A stretch of 49,206 bases of DNA from Deltaproteobacteria bacterium (GCA_019309145.1 JAFDGR010000026.1:1-49206), one strand, 5' to 3'; positions 38,951 through 47,698 are shown, counted from the stretch's first letter. Notes: generated by a model from the letters alone, not told the origin. Numbers and translations: made by a program.

Positions 38951-39565
38951 TTAGGTGTGAGTTGCGATTAAAAGAGTGTCGTCAAGACTGATATTATCGC
39001 CTTTGTCGTCAGGGTTCCAGGTGCAAACGTCAACAGTGGCCTGGGCCGGGTCCCACGCCACGGAAAGAGTAGGCCTGTCTGTTTCATCGGTGCATTCGTA
39101 GGCCTGGAACGACCTCTTGTAAGTCGAGGTTGAGTCAATTATGATTTGTAGCGCATTGCCAGAAGCCCAATTAGTCCTGTTCACTATCTCTTGAATGATT
39201 GCAGAAAGATCGGGAGAAGTGTATTTAGTGCCTTCTACCCATGCCGACAGAGTCCATTCGACCGACGCTTCGGTTTTTGCAAGGTTAACCGCTTCCGTGT
39301 GGTTAGTTGGAGCTACGGCATTGTCAACGTCATTACCATAAAAGGTCCATGCACATCCCCCTGAGTCCGACCAACCCGAGATGAACCGGATAGACGCCGA
39401 GGAGATAATGGCTCTCTGCGGTATCGTTACCGCAGAGAACCGGATAAATCCTGAGTGTTCAAGTTGTCCCACTACTATCGACGAATTTGAGACCCATAGC
39501 CCTGATGAGTGGTCAAATTGGCCGTCATCAGATCCGGCAGCCACATAGAAAGTTCCGCTTCCCAT
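38951..39565 (-). CDS. Beta-sandwich tail/appendage protein
   Basis: A 204-aa, Ser/Thr/Trp-rich protein. The order FIRFSAVTIPQRAIISSASI, WTFYGNDVDNAVAPTN, ASVEWTLSAWVEGT and SPDLSAIIQEIVNR resembles secreted carbohydrate-binding-like beta-sandwich domains found in tail-associated and surface proteins. There are no catalytic residues I can point to. It lies directly upstream of the fibre gene with an SD (AGGAAAAGGTG) before ATG 39565, and probably forms part of the same adsorption apparatus. Confidence 0.6.
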   Translation of the reverse strand: MGSGTFYVAAGSDDGQFDHSSGLWVSNSSIVVGQLEHSGFIRFSAVTIPQRAIISSASIRFISGWSDSGGCAWTFYGNDVDNAVAPTNHTEAVNLAKTEASVEWTLSAWVEGTKYTSPDLSAIIQEIVNRTNWASGNALQIIIDSTSTYKRSFQAYECTDETDRPTLSVAWDPAQATVDVCTWNPDDKGDNISLDDTLLIATHT

Positions 39566-39571
39566 GTCTCG

Positions 39572-39799
39572 CTACACCTTTTCCTCGTCAAGTTTATGGT
39601 CTCCACACCAATCACCACTGAACACTACAGGGTATCCGTTCATGGTGGGAGCGTGGCGACGGCAACGGCCAATAGGACCCCTGCCGTCAGTTTCGGGTGT
39701 GGCGTGCTGCACGGCAGACGAAACCTTCTCAACAAACCACATGCAGGACGCACACCTCATGCCTTCGCCTCTATGTTTCCAGGGATCGGGATTTGCCAT
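39572..39799 (-). CDS. Small Cys-rich phage protein, probable zinc site
   Basis: The 75-aa product has CASCMWF near residue 16, then GRCRRHAPTMNGYPVVFSGD and WCGDHKLDEE. The CxxC pair, the CRRxAPT group and the final WCGDHK form a pattern I recall from many short phage proteins encoded near tail or neck genes. One zinc ion bound by Cys/His is likely. Function unknown. The ATG overlaps the upstream stop by one base (TAATG). Confidence 0.7.
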   Translation of the reverse strand: MANPDPWKHRGEGMRCASCMWFVEKVSSAVQHATPETDGRGPIGRCRRHAPTMNGYPVVFSGDWCGDHKLDEEKV

Positions 39800-40365
39800 T
39801 ATGCGTCAGCCCCCGTAATCGTTACCGTTACCTTTAAGACGTCTCCGCTCTCCACGGATTTGGAGGAAGAGAACTTGGAAGCGCAGTACATAACCCCGCC
39901 TCCTGCCGTGTCGCCTTTGGTGCCTGCAGTGGTGCCTCCACCTACCAAGGCCCCGCCATAGATCGTCTTTGAGGCGTTCATGGTGAAGGTGGCCTTGTTG
40001 GCTGAATTGGTAATAGACTTAGCGGAAGCGGCCGCCTCAACGTATTCCGGCCTGTCGGACTCATTGTAGGCGGAGCTTTCTGTAAATACTGGGGTGGCAT
40101 AGGTTGTTGAAGCCTCCGGGACGGTATCGCTCTCAAATATCAGGACGTACCAGGTTGTTATTTGGGTTGCTCCGTGAAACATTACGTCCAGGAGATTGTT
40201 AATGCCCTCGTCCGTACATATGTTGTGATCCCTGGTCCGGCTTAACAACCGGCCTTTTTGCCAGTGCTCCACATCCCAGATGCTTTCAGCCAAGAAACGA
40301 GGCTGATAGATAAGAGGTTTTTCAATCTCGGCTGCTATATGCACTCCAAAATGCTGTCTTTCCAT
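39799..40365 (-). CDS. Virion structural protein, paralogue of the 205-aa gene
   Basis: The track start at 40443 lies in a hairpin region. ATG 40365 (MERQHFGVHIAA) follows AAGGAGAAACAGAA, giving 188 aa. It shares order and wording with the product of 41654-42271: CTDEGINNLLDVMFHG, SITNSANKATFTMNASKTIY and ASKFSSSKSV. The folds are beta-rich. Both sit among neck/tail genes, and both are preceded by a similar T-flanked hairpin. They are probably tail or collar decoration proteins from an internal duplication. Confidence 0.7.
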   Translation of the reverse strand: MERQHFGVHIAAEIEKPLIYQPRFLAESIWDVEHWQKGRLLSRTRDHNICTDEGINNLLDVMFHGATQITTWYVLIFESDTVPEASTTYATPVFTESSAYNESDRPEYVEAAASAKSITNSANKATFTMNASKTIYGGALVGGGTTAGTKGDTAGGGVMYCASKFSSSKSVESGDVLKVTVTITGADA

Positions 40366-40390
40366 TTCTGTTTCTCCTTGCTCCGGCCAA

Positions 40391-40464
40391 TAAAAAAGAC
40401 CGGTGTAGGGACTGCCATACCAGCCCTGTTTTTTGTTGACCAAAGAAGGGATCAGGTTCTTTGG
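40391..40464 (-). terminator. Two hairpins between the 391-aa and 188-aa genes
   Basis: On the minus strand CCAAAGAA/TTCTTTGG form a perfect 8-bp stem just after the 391-aa gene. A second hairpin (AGGGCTG...CAGTCCCT with one bulge) follows and runs into a T-tract (TCTTTTTT). Together they could act as a partial terminator or attenuator upstream of the 188-aa gene. Confidence 0.55.
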
Positions 40465-40471
40465 GATTTTG

Positions 40472-41647
40472 TTAAATATATTTGTCTTGTATTGGAATCA
40501 TCGTCCAGACCCACACTCCGGCTTCAGCTAAGCTCCCTTCACCCTCACAAACAACCGTACCATGCGGGGGGTCATCATCAACATTATTATACCATTGTTG
40601 CCCATACCAATAACGCCACCAATCAACTGAAATTGTTGCGGGAGCGAATGAAGCATTTAAACCATCTTCATCGCTACTAATATAAGCAGCCGGTACATTT
40701 GCTGAGCCATGTGTTCTGCCTATATCGTAATACCCCCCCGTCCCTTTGTCTTCATCTCCGGAACAATGAATATATCCACCATGGTGAAGCCTTGTGTCCC
40801 CCGGAAACCCACCACTAATGTTAGTAATTTTAGAAGAGGAGAGAGATGGCCCTACTGCAGAAAGAGAACATCCGCAGAGATCAATGGCGATCCCTGTAAA
40901 ACTGCTTTGCAGAGTATAAACAGTGAAAGATGCGCTCATTTCAGGGTGGAACTCATCATAAACGGCCCCGAGGGTCCTGCCCACGGGAGTAGCCCTTTCA
41001 AAATAATCGTAATCGTCGGGGTCAGGGGGGAACTCCTCGTTGTAGACCGCCCTGCCTATGTAATATGTCGTGTGACCATTTTCGTCGGGTTTGGATTCCC
41101 CCCCGTGGAAAAAAAACATCCCCCCCGGATCAGGACGAAAATACTCTACCAAATCTGTTAGATAGATCTTTATTGGAAAAACGAAACCAGTAATTTCTAT
41201 GTCTCTGACAGCTCCAGGCTCTTCGGGTGTTGAACTCCCGCCGGTCACGAGGGGGCCATCCTCTTCCTCTGGAGTGGAGTCTACAAGCTGTATAGAGTGT
41301 ATCTTAGTCGGTACTTTGCCGTTTATCGTAAAGATAACATCTACTGATGTGGTACACTGCTTTATCCCATCCACAAACCCAACAACCCGCACCGGCACAT
41401 TACCATCGTCTACCATCACAATAACCCTGTCGCCCTCATGAAACGCACTGGACGCCCCAAGCAAGGCACCGTTGCCCCTCTTCTCAGCGTCGGGGGTGCA
41501 ATGGTAAAATATGGGGATATTGTCCCACTGACCACCATTGAGTTGAATGTCTGCCGTATCGTCACTGGAATGGACGGCCTCAACCACAGCATTGCAATAA
41601 GCGTGGTTGAGAACGTCCCCAAGGTTATCGTGTGTATATCGTGGCAT
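40472..41647 (-). CDS. Tail protein with N-terminal OB-fold-like domain
   Basis: A 391-aa protein. The first ~100 residues (NAVVEAVHSSDDTADIQLNG, IPIFYHCTPDAEKRGN, FHEGDRVIVMVDDGN) resemble the OB-type domain of phage tail hub or baseplate proteins. The rest is Gly/Asp/Tyr-rich and beta-predicted, with no known motif. A short Pro/Glu linker (TPEEEDGPLV) separates them. It lies 6 nt behind the 205-aa gene. A hub or tail-tip role is inferred from the fold-like pattern and position. Confidence 0.55.
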   Translation of the reverse strand: MPRYTHDNLGDVLNHAYCNAVVEAVHSSDDTADIQLNGGQWDNIPIFYHCTPDAEKRGNGALLGASSAFHEGDRVIVMVDDGNVPVRVVGFVDGIKQCTTSVDVIFTINGKVPTKIHSIQLVDSTPEEEDGPLVTGGSSTPEEPGAVRDIEITGFVFPIKIYLTDLVEYFRPDPGGMFFFHGGESKPDENGHTTYYIGRAVYNEEFPPDPDDYDYFERATPVGRTLGAVYDEFHPEMSASFTVYTLQSSFTGIAIDLCGCSLSAVGPSLSSSKITNISGGFPGDTRLHHGGYIHCSGDEDKGTGGYYDIGRTHGSANVPAAYISSDEDGLNASFAPATISVDWWRYWYGQQWYNNVDDDPPHGTVVCEGEGSLAEAGVWVWTMIPIQDKYI

Positions 41648-41653
41648 CCCGTG

Positions 41654-42271
41654 TTAACTGGTTGTTGCGCTGATGGTGTAGGTCACATAGAGGACGTCAT
41701 CGTCAATGACCGCCCTGGACGAACTGAACTTCTTGGCGCACATCAAATAGCCGGTTGTAGCGGTCTTGGCAGCTTCCGTGCTGAGAAAAGCCCCGTAGAT
41801 CGTGATGCTTGCGGCCATGGTGAATTCCGCCTTCCCTGCCACGCTGTTTGTTATGCTTGCAGTTTCGGTGTCCGCCGTGGTGTAGGCCGGTTTGTTGGTA
41901 GCCGGATTGTCATAGTCTGCGTCCTGGCATTCCCCGTATGTCCCAGCCGCACCAAGACAGGTGGCAGCCGTGTTCCCGACAGAGGGTGTAATGTTGTTTT
42001 TGTAGATCCCCACATACCAGATTTCCGATGCGGGCTTACTGATATCGTGAAAGATGATATTCAGCAGCCGGGCCATACCTTCAGTAGTGAAGGTGTTTCT
42101 TGTTTCGGGGTATCCTCCGCTGATAAGTTCGCCGTTACGGTATTGATCGCACTGCCATATCCCCTCAAAGCCAAGATGGCTTTCAATGGGGTATTTGGCC
42201 GCATATCTCAGTTCAGGGTTGTCTCTCAGCGATTCAATCATCTCTCTGCTTGGTATTGCTATTCTACCCAT
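41654..42271 (-). CDS. Virion structural protein, paralogue of the 188-aa gene
   Basis: A 205-aa beta-rich protein with a strong SD (AAAGGAGATAAAAA). TTEGMARLLNIIFHDISKPA, SITNSVAGKAEFTMAASITI and CAKKFSSSRAV align with the downstream 188-aa product, so they are paralogues about 1.9 kb apart. The first ~60 residues differ and begin with basic helices. It follows a bidirectional-type hairpin, so the 3' part of the late operon may be transcribed or regulated separately from here. Probably a tail or neck decoration protein. Confidence 0.7.
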   Translation of the reverse strand: MGRIAIPSREMIESLRDNPELRYAAKYPIESHLGFEGIWQCDQYRNGELISGGYPETRNTFTTEGMARLLNIIFHDISKPASEIWYVGIYKNNITPSVGNTAATCLGAAGTYGECQDADYDNPATNKPAYTTADTETASITNSVAGKAEFTMAASITIYGAFLSTEAAKTATTGYLMCAKKFSSSRAVIDDDVLYVTYTISATTS

Positions 42272-42303
42272 TTTTTATCTCCTTTGTTTTTTGGCCGGGG
42301 CGT

Positions 42304-42351
42304 AAAAAAAGGCCTACACGGAGTGTATGGCCTCCATACCGGCCTTTTTTT
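42304..42351 (-). terminator. Palindromic terminator after the beta-propeller gene
   Basis: AAAAAAAGGCC and GGCCTTTTTTT bracket an inner perfect hairpin (GTATGG-CCT-CCATAC). A/T tracts lie on both sides, so it can work on either strand. It stands between the 419-aa and 205-aa genes. Confidence 0.75.
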
Positions 42352-42435
42352 CTTCCGAGGGTGATCAGCCCTTGAAAGTGCCCCGGAAATTGTGTTTACG
42401 GTTTTAGATTACTTGCCTGTATTGAAACATCGGCA

Positions 42436-43695
42436 TCATATTACCGCCCCGTTTCGGATAACCTCCACGGTGGCATCATCACTCATTCCAAGGCCTTCTT
42501 GCTCAGGGCCTTTCTTGAATGACGTTAGATACTGGAATTGACCGTTATACCTGCGATAGAGGGCCGCCCCTCTTTCCCCAGGCGTAAACCTCACATTCGG
42601 CTGGCTTAGGGCAAAGAGCCTGCCCACAGGGTTTCCGATTACAATGCCCTCTTGAGACACCCACACCGGAACAGATACGTGGCGCTTCTCCGTAGGGGAA
42701 ATAGTGTCGCCCAGCTCTACCAGGTCGTTACAATATGCAAGCGTCCCCGGAATCGCTCCGCAACCAACATCGCTTTGCTGCATTTCCTCTGGAGTAGTGC
42801 CCATGAGAAAAAAGGTCCGTGTCTTACATCCCACAAAGAGGCCGGTTTTCACCCTGGCAATCAAGGTGATCTGATCCGAAAACTCAAAGTAGGCTGTTCC
42901 AATTTTCCACCAATCGAGGCGGAACGGCTCTGAACAATAGAGACGCCTCCCACTTGCACCCCACATGCGCCCAAAAGCGTAGGTGATGAACTCCATAAAT
43001 GGGGGCGGTTGACACCACAACGAGGGGAGGGGTTCAACAGACGGCACATTAACAATCGTGTTTACAGGGCCGACGTTGTAGAGGATGTTCCCGTTCGGGT
43101 CCGTACACCATACAATGTCTGTTGGAGAACGGTTTGCAATGGCAATAGCTTTGCCGTCAGAAGTGATTTCAATCCTGGATATCGGTCCGTTCCCGCTGAT
43201 AACACTCCCACGGGAAGCGGTAAGACAAACCTGGTAAGTCCCTTTAGCCAACCCCCCGGATGTGGCCTCAGACACCATGGGACCGGGTGGCAGGGAGATT
43301 CCCCACTGGCTGAGTATATTGGTGGTCGGATCAAAAACCCCTGTAAACGCCTTATTCGCAATATAAACTATGCCGTCAACCTCAGCGTAATATGTTGGTG
43401 TCTCAAACGAGCCCACACTACCTATCGTGATGGCCGTATCCCCTTCAATACGCTTAAGGGTCGTCCCATCAACAACAAGGTGGCATAAATTGCAGGCCCA
43501 CTCCGAATGCCCGTTTGTAAGCGAGACGGTTTTGGTTACACCGTCCCTTTTGATTATTTCACCGTCCGCTGTAACATTGGCATTAAGGATAATCCGTGGC
43601 CTTACAGCACGGTTTTTACCCGCAATCTCACGTGAAATATCGAGGTTGTTCATGCCTGCAAAGGCCGGGATAGTTATTTCGCTCTTACCAGGCAT
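42436..43695 (-). CDS. Beta-propeller-like neck/tail protein
   Basis: A 419-aa protein with the outline of a phage neck/tail beta-propeller family: an opening about 'GMNNLDISREI...RPRIILNANV', an RDG turn, HSEWACNLCHLVV, YYAEVDGIVYIANKAF, SQWGISLPPGP, GGLAKGTYQVCLTASRG, FGRMWGASGRRLYCSEPFRL, and LIARVKTGLFVGCKTRTFFL. Related proteins sit just after the adaptor in short-tailed phages and join portal and tail. The ATG overlaps the upstream stop by one base (TGATG), so translation is coupled to the adaptor. Confidence 0.75.
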   Translation of the reverse strand: MPGKSEITIPAFAGMNNLDISREIAGKNRAVRPRIILNANVTADGEIIKRDGVTKTVSLTNGHSEWACNLCHLVVDGTTLKRIEGDTAITIGSVGSFETPTYYAEVDGIVYIANKAFTGVFDPTTNILSQWGISLPPGPMVSEATSGGLAKGTYQVCLTASRGSVISGNGPISRIEITSDGKAIAIANRSPTDIVWCTDPNGNILYNVGPVNTIVNVPSVEPLPSLWCQPPPFMEFITYAFGRMWGASGRRLYCSEPFRLDWWKIGTAYFEFSDQITLIARVKTGLFVGCKTRTFFLMGTTPEEMQQSDVGCGAIPGTLAYCNDLVELGDTISPTEKRHVSVPVWVSQEGIVIGNPVGRLFALSQPNVRFTPGERGAALYRRYNGQFQYLTSFKKGPEQEGLGMSDDATVEVIRNGAVI

Positions 43696-44411
43696 CAGTC
43701 ACACACTCCCAGGTCAATAAAACCTTCCTGGCCGTAATACTCCGGCGTCCCGTCGATTCCGATGAAGTCTATCAGTTCGGTCATGGCCTCATAGAACCGT
43801 GCCGTATGGTATTTATAGCCAATGCCAAGGCTGTCCTCGCCATCCTCTAACTCCCCGAATACTTCACGGGCCACATAGTGCTTTATTAGCCGTTTCTGAA
43901 GGTGATCCGGTAACCCGTCCACTTCGTCGTCGTCTGCGGCCATGGCCACAGGTTTACGGTAATAATGGACAGGCAGTGTCATTGCAGAGGCGGGGATACC
44001 CTGGTAGTACAGTCTTTTGCCCCGAATTACGGCAACATGAGGGTATCCTGCTTGTGACAGGTCTTTTTTGCCCGCTTGGGACATGAACAGGGCGAAATCG
44101 TAGTAATCACCCCCTATCGGTGGCGGGATACGCCTTCCAACCGTGTCAACTACAAGGAACAGATGGCGCTGATAATCGTCTGGTAAGTCGGCGTAATAGG
44201 TTGGCGTTGTCGTTACAGACCCGATCTCATGGAGATCCGGAAGTGGCGGGGATATCATGCCGTCAGGCATCCTTATCCCCGCAGCAATCGCCGTGACAGC
44301 ATCGTTGATCCTGTCGGTTATGCCGCTATAATAGGACGCATCCTGTAACACTCCCTGCGTCCCATCGCTTCCGCACAGAACCTCCTTCAGGGTGGTCAGC
44401 GTCTCGCCCAT
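43695..44411 (-). CDS. Head-tail adaptor-like protein
   Basis: A 238-aa protein in the expected place for a podovirus adaptor (after the decoration proteins, before the propeller). It begins with helical segments (YYSGITDRINDAVTAIAAGI), a conserved-looking LPDDYQRHLFLV strand, then a helical end (LQKRLIKHYVAREVFGELED). This outline fits the SU10-type adaptor family that docks under the portal. Identification rests on pattern and gene order. The SD AGGAG lies before two nearby ATGs; the second, 44411, is used here. Confidence 0.65.
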   Translation of the reverse strand: MGETLTTLKEVLCGSDGTQGVLQDASYYSGITDRINDAVTAIAAGIRMPDGMISPPLPDLHEIGSVTTTPTYYADLPDDYQRHLFLVVDTVGRRIPPPIGGDYYDFALFMSQAGKKDLSQAGYPHVAVIRGKRLYYQGIPASAMTLPVHYYRKPVAMAADDDEVDGLPDHLQKRLIKHYVAREVFGELEDGEDSLGIGYKYHTARFYEAMTELIDFIGIDGTPEYYGQEGFIDLGVCD

Positions 44412-44433
44412 GGCATAAAACTCCTGTTATGGG

Positions 44434-44495
44434 CTTCTCCCCCAGGGTAAGGAGGATGGCGGATGAAGACCATAAAAAACCCCAGGGGAGAAGCG
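44434..44495 (-). terminator. Inverted repeat with T-run after a decoration gene
   Basis: GCTTCTCCCC at 44434 pairs perfectly with GGGGAGAAGC at 44486. On the minus strand the first arm is followed by TGGGGTTTTTT. It lies just after the 125-aa gene and could reduce read-through into the neck genes. Confidence 0.55.
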
Positions 44496-44500
44496 TTGGT

Positions 44501-44878
44501 TTATGCCTCTAAGGGCGTTTCCTTCACAGCCGCAGAATCGTCATACTTGATCCAGATACCAACAAGGGTGCTGGCACTCTCAAGCGCTGATACCTCGATT
44601 TTCAGCATCTTGTTTGCCTCGGTGCTGTCGTCCGGGTCGAAAATAAGGTCCTTGTTGGTGGCATCAGGGGTCCCCGTATAGACCTTGCCAGCGGTTGTGG
44701 CGCCGGTCGTGATCTTGTTTACACTGGTGCTGCCCCTCTGGATATCCACGGTATCCGTAGCGGCGACCGTCTTATTGAAAATAGCCTTAAGCTCCTTGAC
44801 AATGCCCCTGCAGGGCACAGGCAAGTAATGAGTCAGGGCCGAGGTGCCACCGTTGAGTGAAACAAATATGTCTTTCAT
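44501..44878 (-). CDS. Probable capsid decoration or head-fibre protein
   Basis: A 125-aa, Thr/Ala/Lys-rich beta-predicted protein (FVSLNGGTSALTHYLPVPCR, TDTVDIQRGSTSV, LVGIWIKYDD). Its place directly after the other decoration-like gene and the capsid gene suggests a capsid-surface role. There is no recognised family, signal peptide or helix repeats. A strong SD, CGGAGGATTTTGAC, precedes ATG 44878, as expected for a highly expressed structural gene. Confidence 0.6.
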   Translation of the reverse strand: MKDIFVSLNGGTSALTHYLPVPCRGIVKELKAIFNKTVAATDTVDIQRGSTSVNKITTGATTAGKVYTGTPDATNKDLIFDPDDSTEANKMLKIEVSALESASTLVGIWIKYDDSAAVKETPLEA

Positions 44879-44892
44879 GTCAAAATCCTCCG

Positions 44893-45348
44893 TTACCAGG
44901 CCAGGAAGTAGTAAAGAGAAACCACCATGGACCCGGCGCTTATGTTTCCGAAATCAGACCCCCCGGTGACTGTTACCCTGGGAGTCTTTGCGGTTGTTGC
45001 CAGTGCGGTGTCAACATTTCCCAATGCCCCTACCGTTGCAGCAGCCAGACAAGAAACTGTTGTAATCGCTGAATACTTGTTGAGGTCCCCGGAAACGCCA
45101 ACCTGCATTACCGCCGTTGTGTCCCCGCTGAAACCCTCGGAAATGACAGCCTTCCACCCGATAACGATGGTATTAGCCGGGAGATCGGAATCAAAGTCGA
45201 TATATCCCGTAGCGTCCTCATTATCGGTGAAATCAGCAATTGCAAGGGTCTGACTAACGAGCTTGTTCAAGAAAACTTCGCTGCACTTTCTGTAGGCATG
45301 GGCGTTGTTTACATTCACAGTGTCGTATTGCCCGACTATTCCAGACAT
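44893..45348 (-). CDS. Probable capsid decoration protein
   Basis: A 151-aa beta-rich protein immediately behind the major capsid gene. Segments such as IVIGWKAVISEGFSGDTTAV and MQVGVSGDLNKYSA, and the ending MVVSLYYFLAW, are of a style I recall from phage capsid decoration or minor head proteins. The SD GGAGGGCAGCTAA precedes ATG 45348. A 7-bp inverted repeat (GGCAGGG/CCCTGCC) lies in the 93-nt gap before it. The role is inferred from position and composition. Confidence 0.65.
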   Translation of the reverse strand: MSGIVGQYDTVNVNNAHAYRKCSEVFLNKLVSQTLAIADFTDNEDATGYIDFDSDLPANTIVIGWKAVISEGFSGDTTAVMQVGVSGDLNKYSAITTVSCLAAATVGALGNVDTALATTAKTPRVTVTGGSDFGNISAGSMVVSLYYFLAW

Positions 45349-45441
45349 TTAGCTGCCCTCCGTCTTGTACCCCTTAGCGCATGGCAGGGACGGGATATCC
45401 ATAAGGCCCCCGCCCTGCCTGCTCTGCCAAGAGGGGTGTTA

Positions 45442-46419
45442 TTAGCTCGGCTCAGTCAGGTTGGTATGCCTGACGTGCATTTGCCTGTTTGTGCAAAACA
45501 GGTTCCCTCTCCATCGGGTGTTGGCCGTGATAGTATCCGGCTGGCCTCCCTCTTTCTTTGCCACCCATTCAGGCGTGGTGAAATTGTAGTCCTTATGGGA
45601 CCTGAGATAGAGGAAGTTGAGGTTTAAGGCATCTAAGACACCCGCTGAGTAATACGGATCAGCCACGATAGGCGCCCCCTTGTGGAGGATGTTGTCCCAG
45701 CCGGCCTCTACCATGGCCCCTTCCTTATACCGCTGTTGCGGATGGAGAGACCTTTCATAGCCGTCTACAAGGACCTCCGTAGTACAGCAAAAGTTCGGCC
45801 TGGTTCCTGCATACCCGCCGAATCCCGGCTGACGGAAAATCTTCTGCATTACCGCAAAGCTGATGGCTTCGGCATCAGTGATGACGTTGGCCTTCCACTG
45901 CGGCATATCATCCTCAGCGATGGAGCCGTACTCGGTTGACGTGGTGGTGTTGAACAGATCGCCAAGGCCGTTGATGGAATCATCATCCGCAGCAGCAGCG
46001 ATCACCTGCTGGGCCATATCAACCCGAACAGCCTTCTTGATGTTCGCCATATACAGCTTGGTGAGCCGGACAACAGCTTCATCCCCGCTGTTCTGGGTAA
46101 GATCATCGAGGTTCAGAGTGTTGGCCCCGTAGGCGCCAGCCCACCGGAACCTGGCGGCATCCACCAGCTTCTTTTTGGACTGTTCAATAACGGTGTCCTT
46201 ACCGTAGGACCCATGGTGAGAGAGCTGGTATTCGAGAGCGACCTTAACCATCAGGCCCCCATCAACGGTCTCACCGGGCTGAATCTCCCAATTACCCAGG
46301 CGGATAGCCTTGTCCATGAGTTTCCACAACAGGGCGGAGGCCTTGTTGAGGATGTCCTCGGGCTCCACCTGAAGCCAATAGTATTCAGTTGCTGCGTTTA
46401 GCTGGTCTATCAATCCCAT
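45442..46419 (-). CDS. Major capsid protein
   Basis: ATG 46419 (MGLIDQLNAATEYYWLQ) follows AGGAGGTGCATATC; the GTG called by the track is inside that site. The 325-aa protein follows a scaffold-like gene and precedes decoration genes, the classical place of the coat gene. Internal features fit a HK97-type coat: a helical N-arm, a long charged helix (GKDTVIEQSKKKLVDAARFR), Asp/Ala-rich strands, and C-terminal strands (NFLYLRSHKDYNFTTPEW). No protease gene is seen next to it. I cannot assign a named subfamily. Confidence 0.8.
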   Translation of the reverse strand: MGLIDQLNAATEYYWLQVEPEDILNKASALLWKLMDKAIRLGNWEIQPGETVDGGLMVKVALEYQLSHHGSYGKDTVIEQSKKKLVDAARFRWAGAYGANTLNLDDLTQNSGDEAVVRLTKLYMANIKKAVRVDMAQQVIAAAADDDSINGLGDLFNTTTSTEYGSIAEDDMPQWKANVITDAEAISFAVMQKIFRQPGFGGYAGTRPNFCCTTEVLVDGYERSLHPQQRYKEGAMVEAGWDNILHKGAPIVADPYYSAGVLDALNLNFLYLRSHKDYNFTTPEWVAKKEGGQPDTITANTRWRGNLFCTNRQMHVRHTNLTEPS

Positions 46420-46483
46420 GATATGCACCTCCTATGCGTACATTTTTTGCGTGACACCAGCGCATAGGGGGCCGTTAATCGTG

Positions 46484-47317
46484 TTAAGCTCCCTTGGCCC
46501 TTCTAAGGGCTTCGAGCATGCCCTTGTCCAGGTCTGCGCCCGTCACTTTGGTTTGTTTTGTCTGTTGCCCGCTCGGGCTTTGTCCTTTGGTTACGACCGT
46601 TTCCGTTATGTCTTCACCCTTTTTCAGGGCGAGTAGCCGTTCTTTCTCTTCGAGTTCCGCCTGAAGCCTGGCCTTCTCCGCCATGGCGTCGTCCCGCTGA
46701 ATCTCCCGGTATGCGACCATAGGGTCGCTCATCCCGGTGGGATCTTTCGCCATGTACTCTTGGATGCGCTGCTGCATTTCAGGGGTGTTGAAGTCCGGGT
46801 TTTCCCGGTAAAACTCCTCCTGCATCTTCTGGATGTCCCGCTCCTCCAGGACCTTCTGAAATTCGGCCTGGGCCGCTGTAAGGGCCTCCTGCTTGGCCTG
46901 TTGCGCTACCAGATCGAGGGACTTCTGATGGAGCTTGGCGAAGGTAGCTCCGTAATCCGGTTCGTCCGGGTCCAGTTGCGCCATTTCATCCTGGATCTTC
47001 GCTATCTCTTTGGAGTAGTCAGGGCCTTGAGGCTTACCGCTCTCTTGCCTCTTCCCTGATGCGGCGGGCTGTTGCTGGCTGGTCAACGTCTGAAGCTGTT
47101 GCTGGAAAAAGTCAGTCTGCTTACGGAGCAAACCAAGTTCGTTCCCTTGCCTGTCAAGCAGTTCCTTCATGCTTGCAAACCCTTTTTCAGCTTCCTCTTT
47201 CGTCTTCCAATCCCCCAGGTACGTTTCTCCTCCCTGCTGTCCTCCCTGGGTGCCCCCAGTCTGTTGTTCCCCGCCTTTCGGCTCAGGTTGTGCGTTGGCG
47301 TTTATCGTTTTTGACAT
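46484..47317 (-). CDS. Scaffolding protein
   Basis: ATG 47317 (MSKTINANAQPEPKGGEQQ) follows GGAGAGAAGTG; the 40 extra track residues read through a terminator. The 277-aa product is soluble, Gln/Glu/Lys-rich and helical, with a disordered Gly/Gln start, long coiled-coil stretches (LVAQQAKQEALTAAQAEFQK) and a basic short end (KGMLEALRRAKGA), as in phage scaffolds whose C-terminal basic helix grips the coat protein. It directly precedes the major capsid gene, which fits capsid assembly. Confidence 0.8.
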   Translation of the reverse strand: MSKTINANAQPEPKGGEQQTGGTQGGQQGGETYLGDWKTKEEAEKGFASMKELLDRQGNELGLLRKQTDFFQQQLQTLTSQQQPAASGKRQESGKPQGPDYSKEIAKIQDEMAQLDPDEPDYGATFAKLHQKSLDLVAQQAKQEALTAAQAEFQKVLEERDIQKMQEEFYRENPDFNTPEMQQRIQEYMAKDPTGMSDPMVAYREIQRDDAMAEKARLQAELEEKERLLALKKGEDITETVVTKGQSPSGQQTKQTKVTGADLDKGMLEALRRAKGA

Positions 47318-47406
47318 CACTTCTCTCCTTCCCGGGCCGCTGCAATTCGGGTTGCCCTCCCCTGTGGAGGCCCTACACAAACGGTTGTCCCGAGGTCTAA
47401 AGGGTG

Positions 47407-47471
47407 AAAAACAAAAAAAGCCCGGATTGCGTGGCACCCCACAGGGGGATGTTCTCCACTCAATCCGGGCT
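47407..47471 (-). terminator. Rho-independent terminator before the scaffold gene
   Basis: On the minus strand AGCCCGGATTG and CAATCCGGGCT form an 11-bp perfect stem followed by TTTTTTTGTTTTT. It separates the portal block from the scaffold-capsid block, so capsid genes probably have their own promoter or depend on partial read-through. Confidence 0.85.
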
Positions 47472-47515
47472 TCGGTTAATCTCCGATCTGTATCGGAGGT
47501 ACTAAAGAATCCGGG

Positions 47516-47698
47516 TTACAGGTTTTCGGTTGTCGTGACCTTCGGTTTACCTCTTAGTCCACCCTGGTTCACATCGAACCTGATAGTCAGGCTCCCGGTG
47601 GGCTTCTGGTCAAGCCATTCGGTCAATCTCACCCTTATCCTTTCAAGGATGACGTCAATAGCCGCCTTCTTAGGGTTGAATTGGCTATCCTGCCGCAA
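47516..47698 (-). CDS. 60-aa hypothetical protein, TTG start
   Basis: The track start at 47746 overlaps the FmdB-like gene by 62 nt. A TTG at 47698, 9 nt behind GAGAGGAACATCA, gives 60 aa with only a small overlap of that gene's end. The protein (FNPKKAAIDVILERIRVRLT, then EWLDQKPTGSLTIRFDVNQG) has a helix followed by two strands. I do not recognise it. It is the last gene before the terminator. Confidence 0.5.
   Translation of the reverse strand: MRQDSQFNPKKAAIDVILERIRVRLTEWLDQKPTGSLTIRFDVNQGGLRGKPKVTTTENL

Noticed and set aside
41438-42364. 308-aa plus-strand ORF
   Set aside because: It is antisense to two structural genes with good ribosome sites and mutual homology, and it spans the terminator region.
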